Source: Gorsachius magnificus (Eukaryota; Chordata; Aves; Pelecaniformes; Ardeidae). From it: DNA of 64,000 bases. The stretch covers positions 57,332,602 through 57,396,601 of the forward strand of contig CM067085.1 in assembly GCA_034008185.1 (NCBI GenBank), written 5' to 3'. This document shows positions 51,337-59,954 of this stretch, one piece after another. Position numbers and translations under genes: made by a program. Each line of letters starts with the position of its first letter. The first letter of the stretch is position 1. Under the pieces are notes generated by a model that was not told where the DNA came from, did not search any database, and saw only the letters and a list, made by a program, of their open reading frames with translations.

Positions 51337-53550
51337 CTAGATCAGGTTGCTCAGAGCCCCATCCAACCTGGCCTTGAATGTTCCCAGGGATGGGGCCTCC
51401 ACCACCTCTCTGGGCAACCCGTTCCAGTGTTTCACCACCCTCGTTGTAAAGAATTTCCTCCTTATATCCAGTCTAAACCTACCCTGTTTTAGTTTAAAAA
51501 CATTACCCCTTGTCCTGTCACAGCTGGCCCTACTAAAAAGATTATCCCTGCATTTCCTATAGGCCTCCTTTAGGTACTGAAAGGCCGTAATCAGGTCTCC
51601 CCGCACCCTTCTCTTCTCCAGGCTGAACAAGCCCAACTCCCTCAGCCTGTCCTCATAAGAGAGGTGCTCCAGCCCTCGGATCATTTTAGTAGCCCTCCTC
51701 TGGACCCGCTCCAACAGTTCCATGTCCTTCTTGTGCTGAGGGCTCCAGAGCTGGACGCAGTACTCCAGGTGGGGTCTCACCAGAGCAGAGTAGAGGGGCA
51801 GAATCACCTCCCTTGGCCTGCTGGCCACGCTTCTCCTGATGCAGCCCAGGGTACGGTTGGCCTTCTGGGCCGCCAGTGCACATTGCCGGCTCATGTCCAG
51901 CTTTTCATCCACCAGCACGCCCAAGTCCCCCTCAGCAGGGCTGCTCTCGATCCTTTCTTCCCCCAGCCTGTACTGATACTGGGGGTTACCCCGACCCAGG
52001 TGCATGACCTTGCACTTGGCCTTGTTGAACCTCATGAGGTTCACACAGGACCACCTCTCCAGCCTGTCCAGGTCTCTCTGGATGACATCCCGTCCTTCTG
52101 GTGTGTCAACCGCACCACTCAGTTTGGTGTCATCCGCAAACTTGCTGAGGGTGCATTCGATCTCACTGTCTAAGTCATTGATGAATATATTAAACAGCAT
52201 CGGTCCCAGTACGGACCCCTGAGGGACACCACTCGTCACCGGTCTCCATCCGGACATCGAGCCATTGACCACTACCCTCTGGATGCGACCATCCAGCCAG
52301 TTCCTTATCCACCAAACAGTCCACCCATCAAATCCATAGCTCTCCAATTTAGAGAGAAGGATGTTGTGGGGGACCGTGTCAAATGCTTTGCAGAAGTCCA
52401 GATAGATGACATCCATTGGTTTTCCCTTGTCCACTGATGCTGTCACACCATCATAGAAAGACACTAGGTTCGTCAGGCAGGACTTGCCCTTGGTGAAGCC
52501 ATGCTGGCTATCTCGAATTATCTCCCTGGCCTCCATGTGCCTTAGCATAGCTTCTAGGAGGATCTGTTCCATGATCTTCCCAGGCACAGAGGTGAGGCTG
52601 ACAGGTCGGTAGTTCCCAGGGTCTTCCTTTCTACCCTTTTTGAAAATGGGCACAATGTTTCCCTTCTTCCAGTCACCAGGGACTTCACCTGACTGCCATG
52701 ACTTTTCAAATATCATGGAGAGCGGCTTGGCGACTACATTGGCCAATTCCCTCAGGACTCTGGGATGCATCTCATCAGGTCCCATGGACTTATGTGCGTT
52801 CAGGTTCCTCAGGTGGCCACGAACCTGATCTTCGCCTACAGTGGGAGGGGTTTTGTCATCCTGGTCCCCCTCATGCCATCCATCAACTCGGGTGGGGTGA
52901 GGAGAGAGGTTCCCAGCGAAGACTGAGGCAAAAAAGTTGTTGAGTACCTCAGCCTTCTCCTCATCTGCTGTTACCAGCTTGCCGGTCTCACTCATCAGCG
53001 GGCATACGCTTTCTTTAACCATCCTTTTCCAGCTGATATACCTGTAGAAACCCTTTTTGTTATTCTTTGCATCCCTAGCCAAGTTTAGCTCCAGCTGCGC
53101 CTTGGCCTTCCTGACCCCATTCCTACACAACCGGACTGCATCCCTATACTCTTCCCAGGATGCCTGTCCCTGCTTCCACTGCCTGTGCAGTCCCCTCTTC
53201 CTCCTTAGTTTGACCAGCATCTCTCGTCTCAGCCATGCCGGTGTCTTCTCTTCTTTGCCCAATTTCTTACACCTAGGGATCGAGAGCTCTTGCACTCTGT
53301 GGATCACATCCTTAAAGATCTGCCAGCTCTGTTCTGTTCCCCTGTCTCTGAGGACCGTTTCCCAGGGAGTCCTTCCGACTATCTCCTTGAGGAGCTGGAA
53401 TTTTGCTTTTCTAAAATTCAGGGTCCTGACTATATTCTTTGTTCTTCCCATTTCCCTCTGGAGCGTGAGCTCTACCAGCGCATGATCACTGCAACCCAAG
53501 CTGCCTCCGATCTTGACATTTCCGACGAGCTCGCTTACATTGGTGACCAC
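51337..53550 (-). CDS. CR1 ORF2: endonuclease C-terminus and intact-looking reverse transcriptase
   Basis: The 737-residue frame contains the SDH motif of the apurinic-type endonuclease (residues 21-23). The RT fingers/palm follow: [18 protein letters not shown] near 304-321, HGFTKGKSC near 350-358, [13 protein letters not shown] near 383-395, [11 protein letters not shown] near 440-450, and the catalytic FADD box near 471-474 (F-A-D-D is the usual CR1 form of YxDD). The C-terminal block ends [18 protein letters not shown] before TAG at 51337-51339. Full-length CR1 ORF2 is close to 1000 residues, so most of the endonuclease is missing. The frame is open up to 53571, where TGA (53572-53574) replaces an expected Arg codon. 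The protein would make DNA from the LINE RNA at a nicked target, but without a complete endonuclease this copy is not autonomous. Confidence 0.9.
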   Translation of the reverse strand: MVTNVSELVGNVKIGGSLGCSDHALVELTLQREMGRTKNIVRTLNFRKAKFQLLKEIVGRTPWETVLRDRGTEQSWQIFKDVIHRVQELSIPRCKKLGKEEKTPAWLRREMLVKLRRKRGLHRQWKQGQASWEEYRDAVRLCRNGVRKAKAQLELNLARDAKNNKKGFYRYISWKRMVKESVCPLMSETGKLVTADEEKAEVLNNFFASVFAGNLSPHPTRVDGWHEGDQDDKTPPTVGEDQVRGHLRNLNAHKSMGPDEMHPRVLRELANVVAKPLSMIFEKSWQSGEVPGDWKKGNIVPIFKKGRKEDPGNYRPVSLTSVPGKIMEQILLEAMLRHMEAREIIRDSQHGFTKGKSCLTNLVSFYDGVTASVDKGKPMDVIYLDFCKAFDTVPHNILLSKLESYGFDGWTVWWIRNWLDGRIQRVVVNGSMSGWRPVTSGVPQGSVLGPMLFNIFINDLDSEIECTLSKFADDTKLSGAVDTPEGRDVIQRDLDRLERWSCVNLMRFNKAKCKVMHLGRGNPQYQYRLGEERIESSPAEGDLGVLVDEKLDMSRQCALAAQKANRTLGCIRRSVASRPREVILPLYSALVRPHLEYCVQLWSPQHKKDMELLERVQRRATKMIRGLEHLSYEDRLRELGLFSLEKRRVRGDLITAFQYLKEAYRKCRDNLFSRASCDRTRGNVFKLKQGRFRLDIRRKFFTTRVVKHWNGLPREVVEAPSLGTFKARLDGALSNLI

Positions 53551-53574
53551 CAGGTCCAGTATCGCATCCCCTCA

Positions 53575-53684
53575 GGTAGGGGCGTCTATTACCTGGCTTA
53601 AGAAGTTGTCCTCAATGCATCCGAGAAACCTGCTGGATTGCCTACAGCTTGCTGTGTTGGTTTTCCAGCAGATGTCGGCGTGGT
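53575..53684 (-). pseudogene. CR1 ORF2 endonuclease fragment upstream of a nonsense codon
   Basis: Upstream of the TGA at 53572-53574 the same minus-strand frame continues as HADICWKTNTASCRQSSRF and then DNFLSQVIDAPT. This is endonuclease-domain sequence contiguous with the main frame. The TGA sits where CR1 elements normally encode Arg (PTRGD), consistent with CGA to TGA decay at a CpG. The homology ends at GGCGTGGT, the 5' truncation point. Confidence 0.85.
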
Positions 53685-53697
53685 AGGTTAGACAGGT

Positions 53698-53924
53698 AGG
53701 TTTAGGTTAGACAGGAAAAATTTTTTCACCAAAAGGGTTGTTAAGCATTGGAACGGGCTGCCCAGGGAAGTGGTTGAGTCTCCATCGCTGGAGGGATTTA
53801 AAAGAAGGGTAGATGTGTTGCTTAGAGACATGGTTTAGAGGTGGGACAGCAATGTTGGGTTAATGGTTGGACTCGATGATCTTAAAGGTCTTTTCCAACC
53901 TAAACGATTCTATGATTCTATGTG
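53698..53924 (+). mobile_element. Older CR1 LINE, right part
   Basis: This continues the element that stops at 51246. It opens AGGTTTAGGTTAGACAGGAAAA, passes through the [15 protein letters not shown] coding block, and ends with the 3' UTR (GGACTCGATGATCTTAAAGGTC) and the tail GATTCTATGATTCTATG at about 53908-53924. Joining the two parts after removing 51247-53697 restores a colinear CR1 3' region. Confidence 0.92.
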
Positions 53925-55551
53925 CACAGGTGAAGGAAATGCAATCCAGATTGAATCAAAAAGAAAATCAAAAGAAATTTGAAAGACCAGTTAAAAATTT
54001 GGAATTACCCTGGTATTTGGAGAATTGATCCGAAATTAATAAAAAAAAATTCAACTCAGACCAAATGCAAAGTTTCAGATGTTGAAGGGAGAAATCACAT
54101 ACACAAGTCTTAAACAGTGAACAAGTGGAAGAGCAACAGTACTGCAAAAGGCATTGGCCTATGGTGAATCATAAACCGAGTACGTATTCATGATGTGATG
54201 CTCTTGGGAAAAAAAAATAAAGCATGATTTTAACATGCACAAATAGTAGTGCTGCACAAAAGCAAAATGAAATAGGTGGGGGATAGCCAAAAGCCGGGCA
54301 TGAAAATGGTCAAAGATCTAGAAAATAAGGCCTAGAAGGAAAGTTTTTTAAATCTGTGTTTTAAGTATAGAGAAGAGGAACGGCCCCTTCACACATGCCA
54401 GAGGATGTTAATAAAAGAGAACAGTATCAGGCTGCTTTTATATCAGCTGATGGAAAGACAAAAAGTAGTCCACTTAATCTGCAGAAAGGAAGACTTAGGT
54501 CAGACATGTTTCCGATTGCTACTTGTTGTTTGGCTATAAATGACAGAAGCTGGATTAGGGCACGGCTTACAGAGCACTGCCAGGGAGTGCCTGGTTTGGG
54601 ATTAAGGCAGCAGCTGTGGTGACTGGTCTCCTTAACTGACAGTGCCTCTGAACCCAGGCAGAGGACTAAGCGACCTCTTCAAGTCCCTTTTAACCCCATG
54701 TTTAAATGATTTAGTGAATATTTGCCAACTCTCCTCTTACTAAGCCAAACATATTTAAACTATTCTTTAAAACATCTATTTTGTGACTTTATGTACTCTC
54801 AGCAGTCTTGCATCATTCTTCAATTATTAAATTATTAAATGATGAGCAGTGCCTCACCTTCTGTAAAGGTCACATGTTGAAGAAAATCCTCCAAAACCAT
54901 GTCAACTTGAGTGACATGTCAGTACCCATCACCTGCTTGAAAAACTACTACCAAATGTCTGTCACACTTGAAAATTAAAACCAGCTCTGGAAGACCAACT
55001 CTCCAAATGCTACGGCACATCCTAGAACTGCTTTCCAGCATAGCAGTCCTTGTATTTCAGAGTAAATCCCAAACCTGTGTGTGTCTTGAATGGTTTATAG
55101 CATTTGCACTTTTTAACATTGGCACTGCATTTTCACTATTTATTTAAAAAAGTATCTGTCAAGTTGTGATGCGCTTTGAAAAATGAACAGTCAAACACTA
55201 TTTCGTAGTATAATTTAGTGTATGTTCAATTACATCAACACAAATAGGTTTTCGTAATTAGATTTCACCTAGTGGAAGCACACTGCACTCTTAACTCATA
55301 GATCTGAAATTATTATTATGCCTTGGAAAGCATCAACGATGTATTAAGTGCTTTAAAGTGATGCTTAAAAACCTAGGTGCCCCAAGTTGCTTAATAAAGA
55401 GCATAGCACGCAGACATCATACCAGGACAGGACATGAAAAACAGAATGAAAGAGCTATGAAGCACAGGCAACCTTCATTTAATTACCTGAGTTTGATCTT
55501 GGATGGCCTTTGTACCACTTAGTTTTTCTTCAGGAAAACTGATTTTCAGGG
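53925..55551. other. Non-coding DNA; possible very old CR1 tail near 54.5-54.7 kb
   Basis: AT-rich sequence. At 54660-54705, GAGGACTAAGCGACCTCTTC and AAGTCCCTTTTAACCCCATG resemble a decayed CR1 3' UTR, but no tail repeat or ORF2 block can be followed, so I do not call it. The part at 55040-55300 is repeat-free and AT-rich and may include a conserved element. Confidence 0.35.
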
Positions 55552-55645
55552 CTTGTTGGTAGGAATTGGCTGTCTAGAGACAGGCCAATTAAATAGTTTT
55601 CTGTACATTTTTTCATTCTCAACTGTTCGGTTTCATTATGTTAAA

Positions 55646-55975
55646 ATGATGGGTGATGTATTTCTCATTTACTTGGTTATTATCAATTCCTTACCCATAT
55701 TTGAAGCCAAAATGTATTGTGATAGAAACAGGAATCCAATAAAATGGTTTATAAGCTATTGTGAAATGGGAAGTAGATATTTAAATGAAACTTTGTTTAA
55801 GAAACACAGGAAAAGAAGAGCAGCATATCAAAAACCTTTAAGTAAAGCTAACTGGTTGTCATGGTTTAACGCCAGTTGGCGACCAAGCACCACACAGTCG
55901 CTTGCTCACCCTTTCCCCCCCAGCAGGATGGAGAGAATTGGAAGAGCAAACAAGAAAACTTGTAGGTTGAGATAA
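55646..55975 (+). other. Open frame with signal-like N-terminus, stop supplied by LTR
   Basis: From the double ATG at 55646 the frame reads MMGDVFLIYLVIINS, a hydrophobic signal-peptide-like start. A segment with two cysteines follows (KMYCDRNRNPIKWFISYCEM), then a basic run KKHRKRR like a furin-type site. About 70 codons lie in host DNA. The frame then crosses into the ERV LTR at 55857 and ends at TGA in the LTR (55973-55975). It is open upstream to 55553. I do not recognise a family. An exon with a donor at TTTAA|GTAAAG (about 55840) would end before the LTR. It may equally be a chance frame. Confidence 0.2.
55852..55856. repeat. Target-site duplication CTGGT, left copy of the provirus
   Basis: CTGGT at 55852-55856 directly precedes the LTR terminus TGTCATGG. 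The identical pentamer is at 59950-59954, directly after the other terminus (CCAAGACA). Both ends therefore come from one integration event. Confidence 0.9.
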
Positions 55976-56985
55976 GAACAGTTTAATAATTGAAATAATA
56001 ATAATTTGCAATGAAAAGGAAAACAACACAAGAGAGAGGAACAAAACCCAGGAAAAACACGTGATGCAACCGCTCACCAGCTGCTGACCAATGCCCAGCC
56101 TATCCCTAAGCAGCAATTGATGCCCCACCACCAACTCCTCTGTTTATATACTGAGCATGACGTCATATGGTATGTGTCGTGGTTTAACCCGGCTGGCAAC
56201 TAAGCACCACGCAGCCGCTCGCTCACTCCCCCCCCCTCCCTCAGTGGGATGGGGGAGAGAATCGGGAAGGGGAAAAAAGGTTAGAGCCGAGGGCTGAGAT
56301 AAAGACAGTTTAATAAGAGAAAATAATAATAATAGTAATAATGAGAATGATAACAAAATATACAGAATATACAAAATGAATGATGCACAATGCAATTGCT
56401 CACCACCCGCCGACCGATGCCCAGCCCGTCCCGAGCAGCGATCAGTACCCGAGCAGCGATCACTCCCCCCGCGACCGACCGACCCACCAACCCCCCCGAG
56501 CATGACGTTATATGGTATGGAATAGCTCTTTGGACAGTTTGGGTCCTAGCTGTGCTGTACTCCCAGCTTGTTATGCACCTGGCCGAGCAGGAGAAGCTCA
56601 AAAAGTCCTTGAGCAGTCTGAGCACTGCTTGGCAACAACTAAAAACATCAGCGTGTTATCAACATTCTTCTAGTACTAAATCCAAAGCACAGCACTATGC
56701 TAGCTTCTGTGAAGAAAATTAACTCTATCCCAGCCAAAACCAGGACAGTATGGAATATCCCTTTGACTAGTTTCGGTCTGCTGTCTGGTTATGCTTCCTC
56801 CCAGCTTCTCGTGCACCTGGCAGAGCATGGGAAGCTGAAAAAATCCTTGACTTAGTAAAAACACCGCTTAGCAACAACTGAAACATCAGTGTGTTATCAA
56901 CATTATTGTCATGCTAAATCCAAAACATAGCACTATGCCAGCTACTGGGAAGAAAATTAACTCTATCCCAGCCAAAACCAGGACA
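55857..56985 (-). mobile_element. 3' LTR of ERV-L-like provirus, interrupted by a nested solo LTR
   Basis: The LTR occupies 55857-56174 plus 56753-56985 (about 550 bp without the insert). On the minus strand it begins TGTCCTGGTTTTGGCTGGGA and ends GGTTAAACCATGACA. Its U3 has a perfect CRE (TGACGTCA, 56158-56165) next to a TATATAAA box (56143-56150). An AT-rich TTATTATT region and a TTAAACTG block, near where the poly(A) signal region is expected, follow. Immediately inside (56986 on), the minus-strand sequence GAATAAGGGGTGGATAC is a purine-rich tract like the plus-strand primer of retroviruses. Confidence 0.92.
56175..56747 (-). mobile_element. Nested solo LTR (573 bp) with GTATG duplication
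   Basis: A complete LTR of the same family with termini TGTCGTGG and CCAGGACA sits inside the older LTR. It is bounded by perfect GTATG copies at 56170-56174 and 56748-56752. Removing it and one GTATG restores a continuous host LTR (CATATGGTATGGAATATCCC). It is therefore a later integration that lost its internal region by LTR-LTR recombination. Its U3 differs from the host LTR: the TATA-like stretch is replaced by a C-rich run, and the CRE reads TGACGTTA. Confidence 0.95.
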
Positions 56986-57613
56986 GTATCCACCCCTTAT
57001 TCTACACCATCTATGTCATGCCTAGGTCCCACACTTTCCAATACATCCCAATTAATCACCATCACTTTCCCTGTCTTTTGATAGACACACACACATATAA
57101 TTCCCTGAGTCTATGAGCCAGCCCTCTAAAATGTCCATTGAGTTCATTTAGTCCATGACTTTGGGCTCCATATGTCATAACATTCCTTCGGGGCAGGAGG
57201 AATGATGCATGGTGTTGAACCGTTGCATGCTGAAGCCAGTTCTGGTTCTGTCACTACTGCACTTGCTCAGTTTCATCAAAATTCATTCTTCATTAATCTG
57301 GGTGATTCTTACTGTAATACCACTGGTATTGCACATAACAACTATAGTAGTAATGACATACAGTATTACATAGGAATTAACATTGTGCAGTTCAAATCAT
57401 TGGCTATTCTCACCCAAAATCAAATCCCCTTGGGGTACACATCAGACTTCCCCACTTCTGCATCACCTACCAAGTGCACCCAGGTCCTTGAGCAAAAGCA
57501 ATCCCACAAATGGGTTTGCCTTTGCCCAAGGCAGGAATAAACCAGTCTGTCTTCCCCAGCATACTTTTTATGTGCATTACAGGGACTTTATCCCCCTCTA
57601 CAGTACATAAAAG
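56986..57613 (-). pseudogene. Decayed 3' internal region of the ERV-L-like provirus
   Basis: This stretch lies between the integrase core and the 3' LTR. On the minus strand, 57420-57490 is weakly readable as a C-terminal integrase extension (a WVHLVGDAEVGKS-like segment) and the rest has stops in all frames. No envelope-type gene is recognisable; ERV-L elements characteristically lack env. Confidence 0.5.
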
Positions 57614-58000
57614 TTATGATTGGGCAGGGCCAGCTTGACTGGCAGATCCCCTAGTGTTGGCTAACCAGGTGACTTTTGCTAAATAAGTATCGCAATGTTT
57701 GAATGTCCCACCAATCATTGCTCTCAATTTAGTCTTTAACAGTCCATCATATCGTTCAATTTTCCTGGAGGCTGGTGCATGACAGGGGATGTGATATATC
57801 CACTCAATGCCACGCTCTTTGTCCCACGTGTCTATGAGGTTGTTTCGGAAACGAGTCCCATTGTCTGACTCAATTCTTTCTGGGGTGCCATGTCGCCACA
57901 GAACTTGCTTTTCAAGGCCCAGGAGAGTGTTCCAGGCGGTAGCATGGGGCACAGGATATGTCTCCAGCCATCCGGTCATTGCTTCCACCTTTGTAAGCAC
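57614..58000 (-). pseudogene. ERV-L-like pol: integrase core fragment
   Basis: The open minus-strand frame of 128 codons contains the second half of a retroviral integrase catalytic core. It has an SDNGTRF block, which holds the second acidic residue of the D,D-35-E triad, and a later IERYDGLLK block, which holds the Glu. The N-terminal zinc-binding part and the first Asp lie outside this frame and are broken by frameshifts or stops in 58000-58240. The product joins proviral DNA to host DNA in intact elements; here it cannot work. Confidence 0.85.
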
Positions 58001-58243
58001 ATAGCGCTTGCCTCGGAGGGTTTGTGGCAGTACGATATAATCAATCTGCCAGGCCTCCCCATATTTATATTTCAGCCATCATCCTCCATACCAGAGAGGC
58101 TTTAACCGCTTGGCTTGCTTGACTCAGGGCACGTTTCACATTCATGGATAACCTGTGCAGTGTGTCCATGGTCAAGTCCACCCTTCAATCACAAGCCCAT
58201 CTGTATGTTGCATCTCTTCCTTGATGGCCTGAGGTGTCATGGG

Positions 58244-58900
58244 TCACCGAGCTAGAAAGAGTTCACCCTTATGTTGCCAGTCCAGATCCACCTGAGCCAC
58301 TACAGTCTTAGCAGCCTGATCTGCCTGCTGGTTGTTTTGAAGTTCTTCAGTGGCCTGACTCTTGGGTACGTGAGCATCTATGTGACGTACTTTTACAGCC
58401 AGGTTCTCTACCCAGGCAGCAACACCTTGCCACAATGTGGCCACCCATATGGGTTTGCTTGCACTGCCAGTTGTTCTGCTTCCCTTGCTGCAATCACCCC
58501 CACAGGGCATTTGCCACCATCCATGAGTCAGTATAGAGATAAAGTACTGGCCACTTTTCTCAGTCAGCAACGTCTAAAGCCAGCTGGACGGCTTTCACCT
58601 CTGCAAATTGGCCTGATTCACCTTCTCCTTCAGCAGTTTCTGCAACTTGTTTTATAGGACTTCATACAGCAGCTTCCACCTATGATGCTTTCCCACAAAA
58701 CAGGATCCATCACTGAACAGGGCATATTGCTTCTCATTTTCTGGTAGTTTACTATACCGTGAGGCCTTTTCAGCACGTGCCAGCTCCTCCTCTGGTGATG
58801 TTCTGAAATCTTTGCCTTCTGGACAGTCCATGATTACTTCCAAGATTCCTGGGCAATTTTGGTTTATATTTGAACCCATTGTATGATCAGTGAGACCCAC
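58244..58900 (-). pseudogene. ERV-L-like pol: RNase H region, frameshifted
   Basis: Two minus-strand frames carry pieces of the RNase H domain. 58652-58900 has YALFSDGSCFVGKHHRWK, with the first catalytic Asp in SDGS. 58244-58570 has KVRHIDAHVPKSQATEE, the C-terminal HIDAHV block. They are separated by stops and a frame change, so the domain is broken. The order RT, RNase H, integrase from right to left confirms minus-strand orientation. Confidence 0.85.
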
Positions 58901-59110
58901 TTACTCCATGTAGCATCAGTTTCATGATGTGTAGAGGGGAACCTCCCTTTGAACATCCAGCCCAACACCAGCAGCCAAGGTGCCAGGAGGAGCTGTGCTT
59001 CAGTACCAGCCACTACCGAAGCAGCCAAACCCCTTCATATGCTGCCAACATCTCTTTCTCAGTTGGAGTGTAGCAGGCCTTGCATCCTCTGTATCCCCAA
59101 CTCCAAAACC

Positions 59111-59883
59111 CTAGGGGTCAGCCTTGGGTCTCCCCTGGTGCTTTCTGCCAGAGGCTCCAGGCAGGGCCATTCTCCCCGGCTGGGGTGTAGAGCACATTTT
59201 TACATTTTGCTCTGCCTGGACTGGCCCAAGGGCTACTGCATGCATTATCTCCTGTTCAATTTGTTCAAAGGCTTGTAGTTGTTCAGGGCCCCATTTGAAA
59301 CCATACTTCTTCCAGGTCACTTGATAGGTCACTCTCTATCAGGCTGTAATTTGGAATATACCTTCTCCAAGAACCCACAATGCCTAAGAAAGCTTGTGTT
59401 TGGCAGGGACATAGCTGTTATTTTGTTGATCAGATCCATTGGGATCTGACAGCATCCATCTTGCCATTTTATTCCTAAAAACTGGATCTCCTGGGCAGGT
59501 CCCTTGACCTTACTTTGGTTTATGGCAAAACTAGCCTTCAGAAGGTTTGGGGCTATTCCCTCCCCTTTCTCAAAAGCTTCTTCTGCTGTGTTGCCCCACA
59601 TGATGATGTCACCAATATACTGCAGACGTTCCAGAGCCTCACCCTGTTCCAGTGCTGTCTGGATCAGTCCATGGCAAATGGCAGGGCTGTGTTTCCATCC
59701 CTGGGGCAGTCGGTTCCAGGTGTACTGGATGCCCCTCCAAGTGAAAGCAAACTGTGGCCTGCACTCCGCTGTCAAAGGGATTGAGAAAAATGCACTAGTG
59801 ATATCAGTTGTGGCACACCACTCTGCTGCCTTTGACTCCAGTTCGTATTGAAGTTCTAACATGTCCAGCACGGCAGCACTCAT
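59111..59883 (-). pseudogene. ERV-L-like pol: reverse transcriptase, inactivated
   Basis: The frame at 59329-59883 (184 codons) covers the RT palm: TTDITSAFFSIPL, TWNRLPQGWKHSPAICHG, and the active-site turn reading YIGD. The canonical box has two adjacent Asp residues, so this copy has lost one of them. The thumb/connection continues in another frame at 59111-59332 (KKYGFKWGPEQLQAFEQIEQE), showing a frameshift near 59330. The N-terminal RT fingers are missing because the frame runs directly into the truncated 5' LTR. Confidence 0.88.
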
Positions 59884-59949
59884 CTAACATACAGCACTAT
59901 TCCAGCTACTAGGAAGAAAATTAACTCTATCCCAGTTGAAACCAAGACA
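59884..59949 (-). mobile_element. Truncated 5' LTR (66 bp of U3) fused to pol
   Basis: On the minus strand the sequence starts TGTCTTGGTTTCAACTGGGA and continues GATAGAGTTAATTTTCTTCC, the U3 start of the family. It stops after 66 bp and continues directly as RT coding sequence. The rest of the LTR, the primer-binding site, gag, protease and the N-terminus of RT are all absent. The outer terminus CCAAGACA abuts CTGGT (59950-59954), so the deletion is internal to the provirus. Confidence 0.9.
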
Positions 59950-59954
59950 CTGGT
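59950..59954. repeat. Target-site duplication CTGGT, right copy of the provirus
   Basis: Identical to 55852-55856 and directly adjacent to the 5' LTR terminus; see that entry. Confidence 0.9.

Larger units (their letters stand above)
51247..53684 (-). mobile_element. Young CR1 LINE, 5'-truncated, inserted into an older CR1
   Basis: A 2.44-kb CR1 on the minus strand. Its 3' end is the ATTCTATGATTCTATGATT tail at 51247-51265, preceded by the 3' UTR (AGATGACCTCTAGGGGTCCC). It contains an open reverse-transcriptase frame and the last part of the endonuclease domain; the 5' end is lost within the endonuclease at about 53684. The flanks carry an 8-bp direct repeat AGGTTTAG (51239-51246 and 53698-53705). 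Between the truncated 5' end and the right-hand repeat lie 13 bases (53685-53697), of which AGGTTAGACAGG duplicates host sequence at 53704-53715. Low divergence from the copy at 62.3-63.5 kb points to recent activity. Confidence 0.95.

Noticed and set aside
51664..52173. 169-codon plus-strand frame, repeated identically at 62527-63036 minus
   Set aside because: It is the antisense shadow of the CR1 RT frame. Its repetition only reflects the duplicated CR1 sequence.
54540..54710. Possible ancient CR1 tail
   Set aside because: Only a short resemblance to the 3' UTR (GACCTCTTC/AAGTCCC). No tail repeat and no ORF2 block can be followed, so it is not listed as an element.
56144..56625. 119- and 114-codon minus-strand frames
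   Set aside because: They lie wholly in LTR U3/R sequence and include the AT-rich run; they are LTR shadows, not genes.
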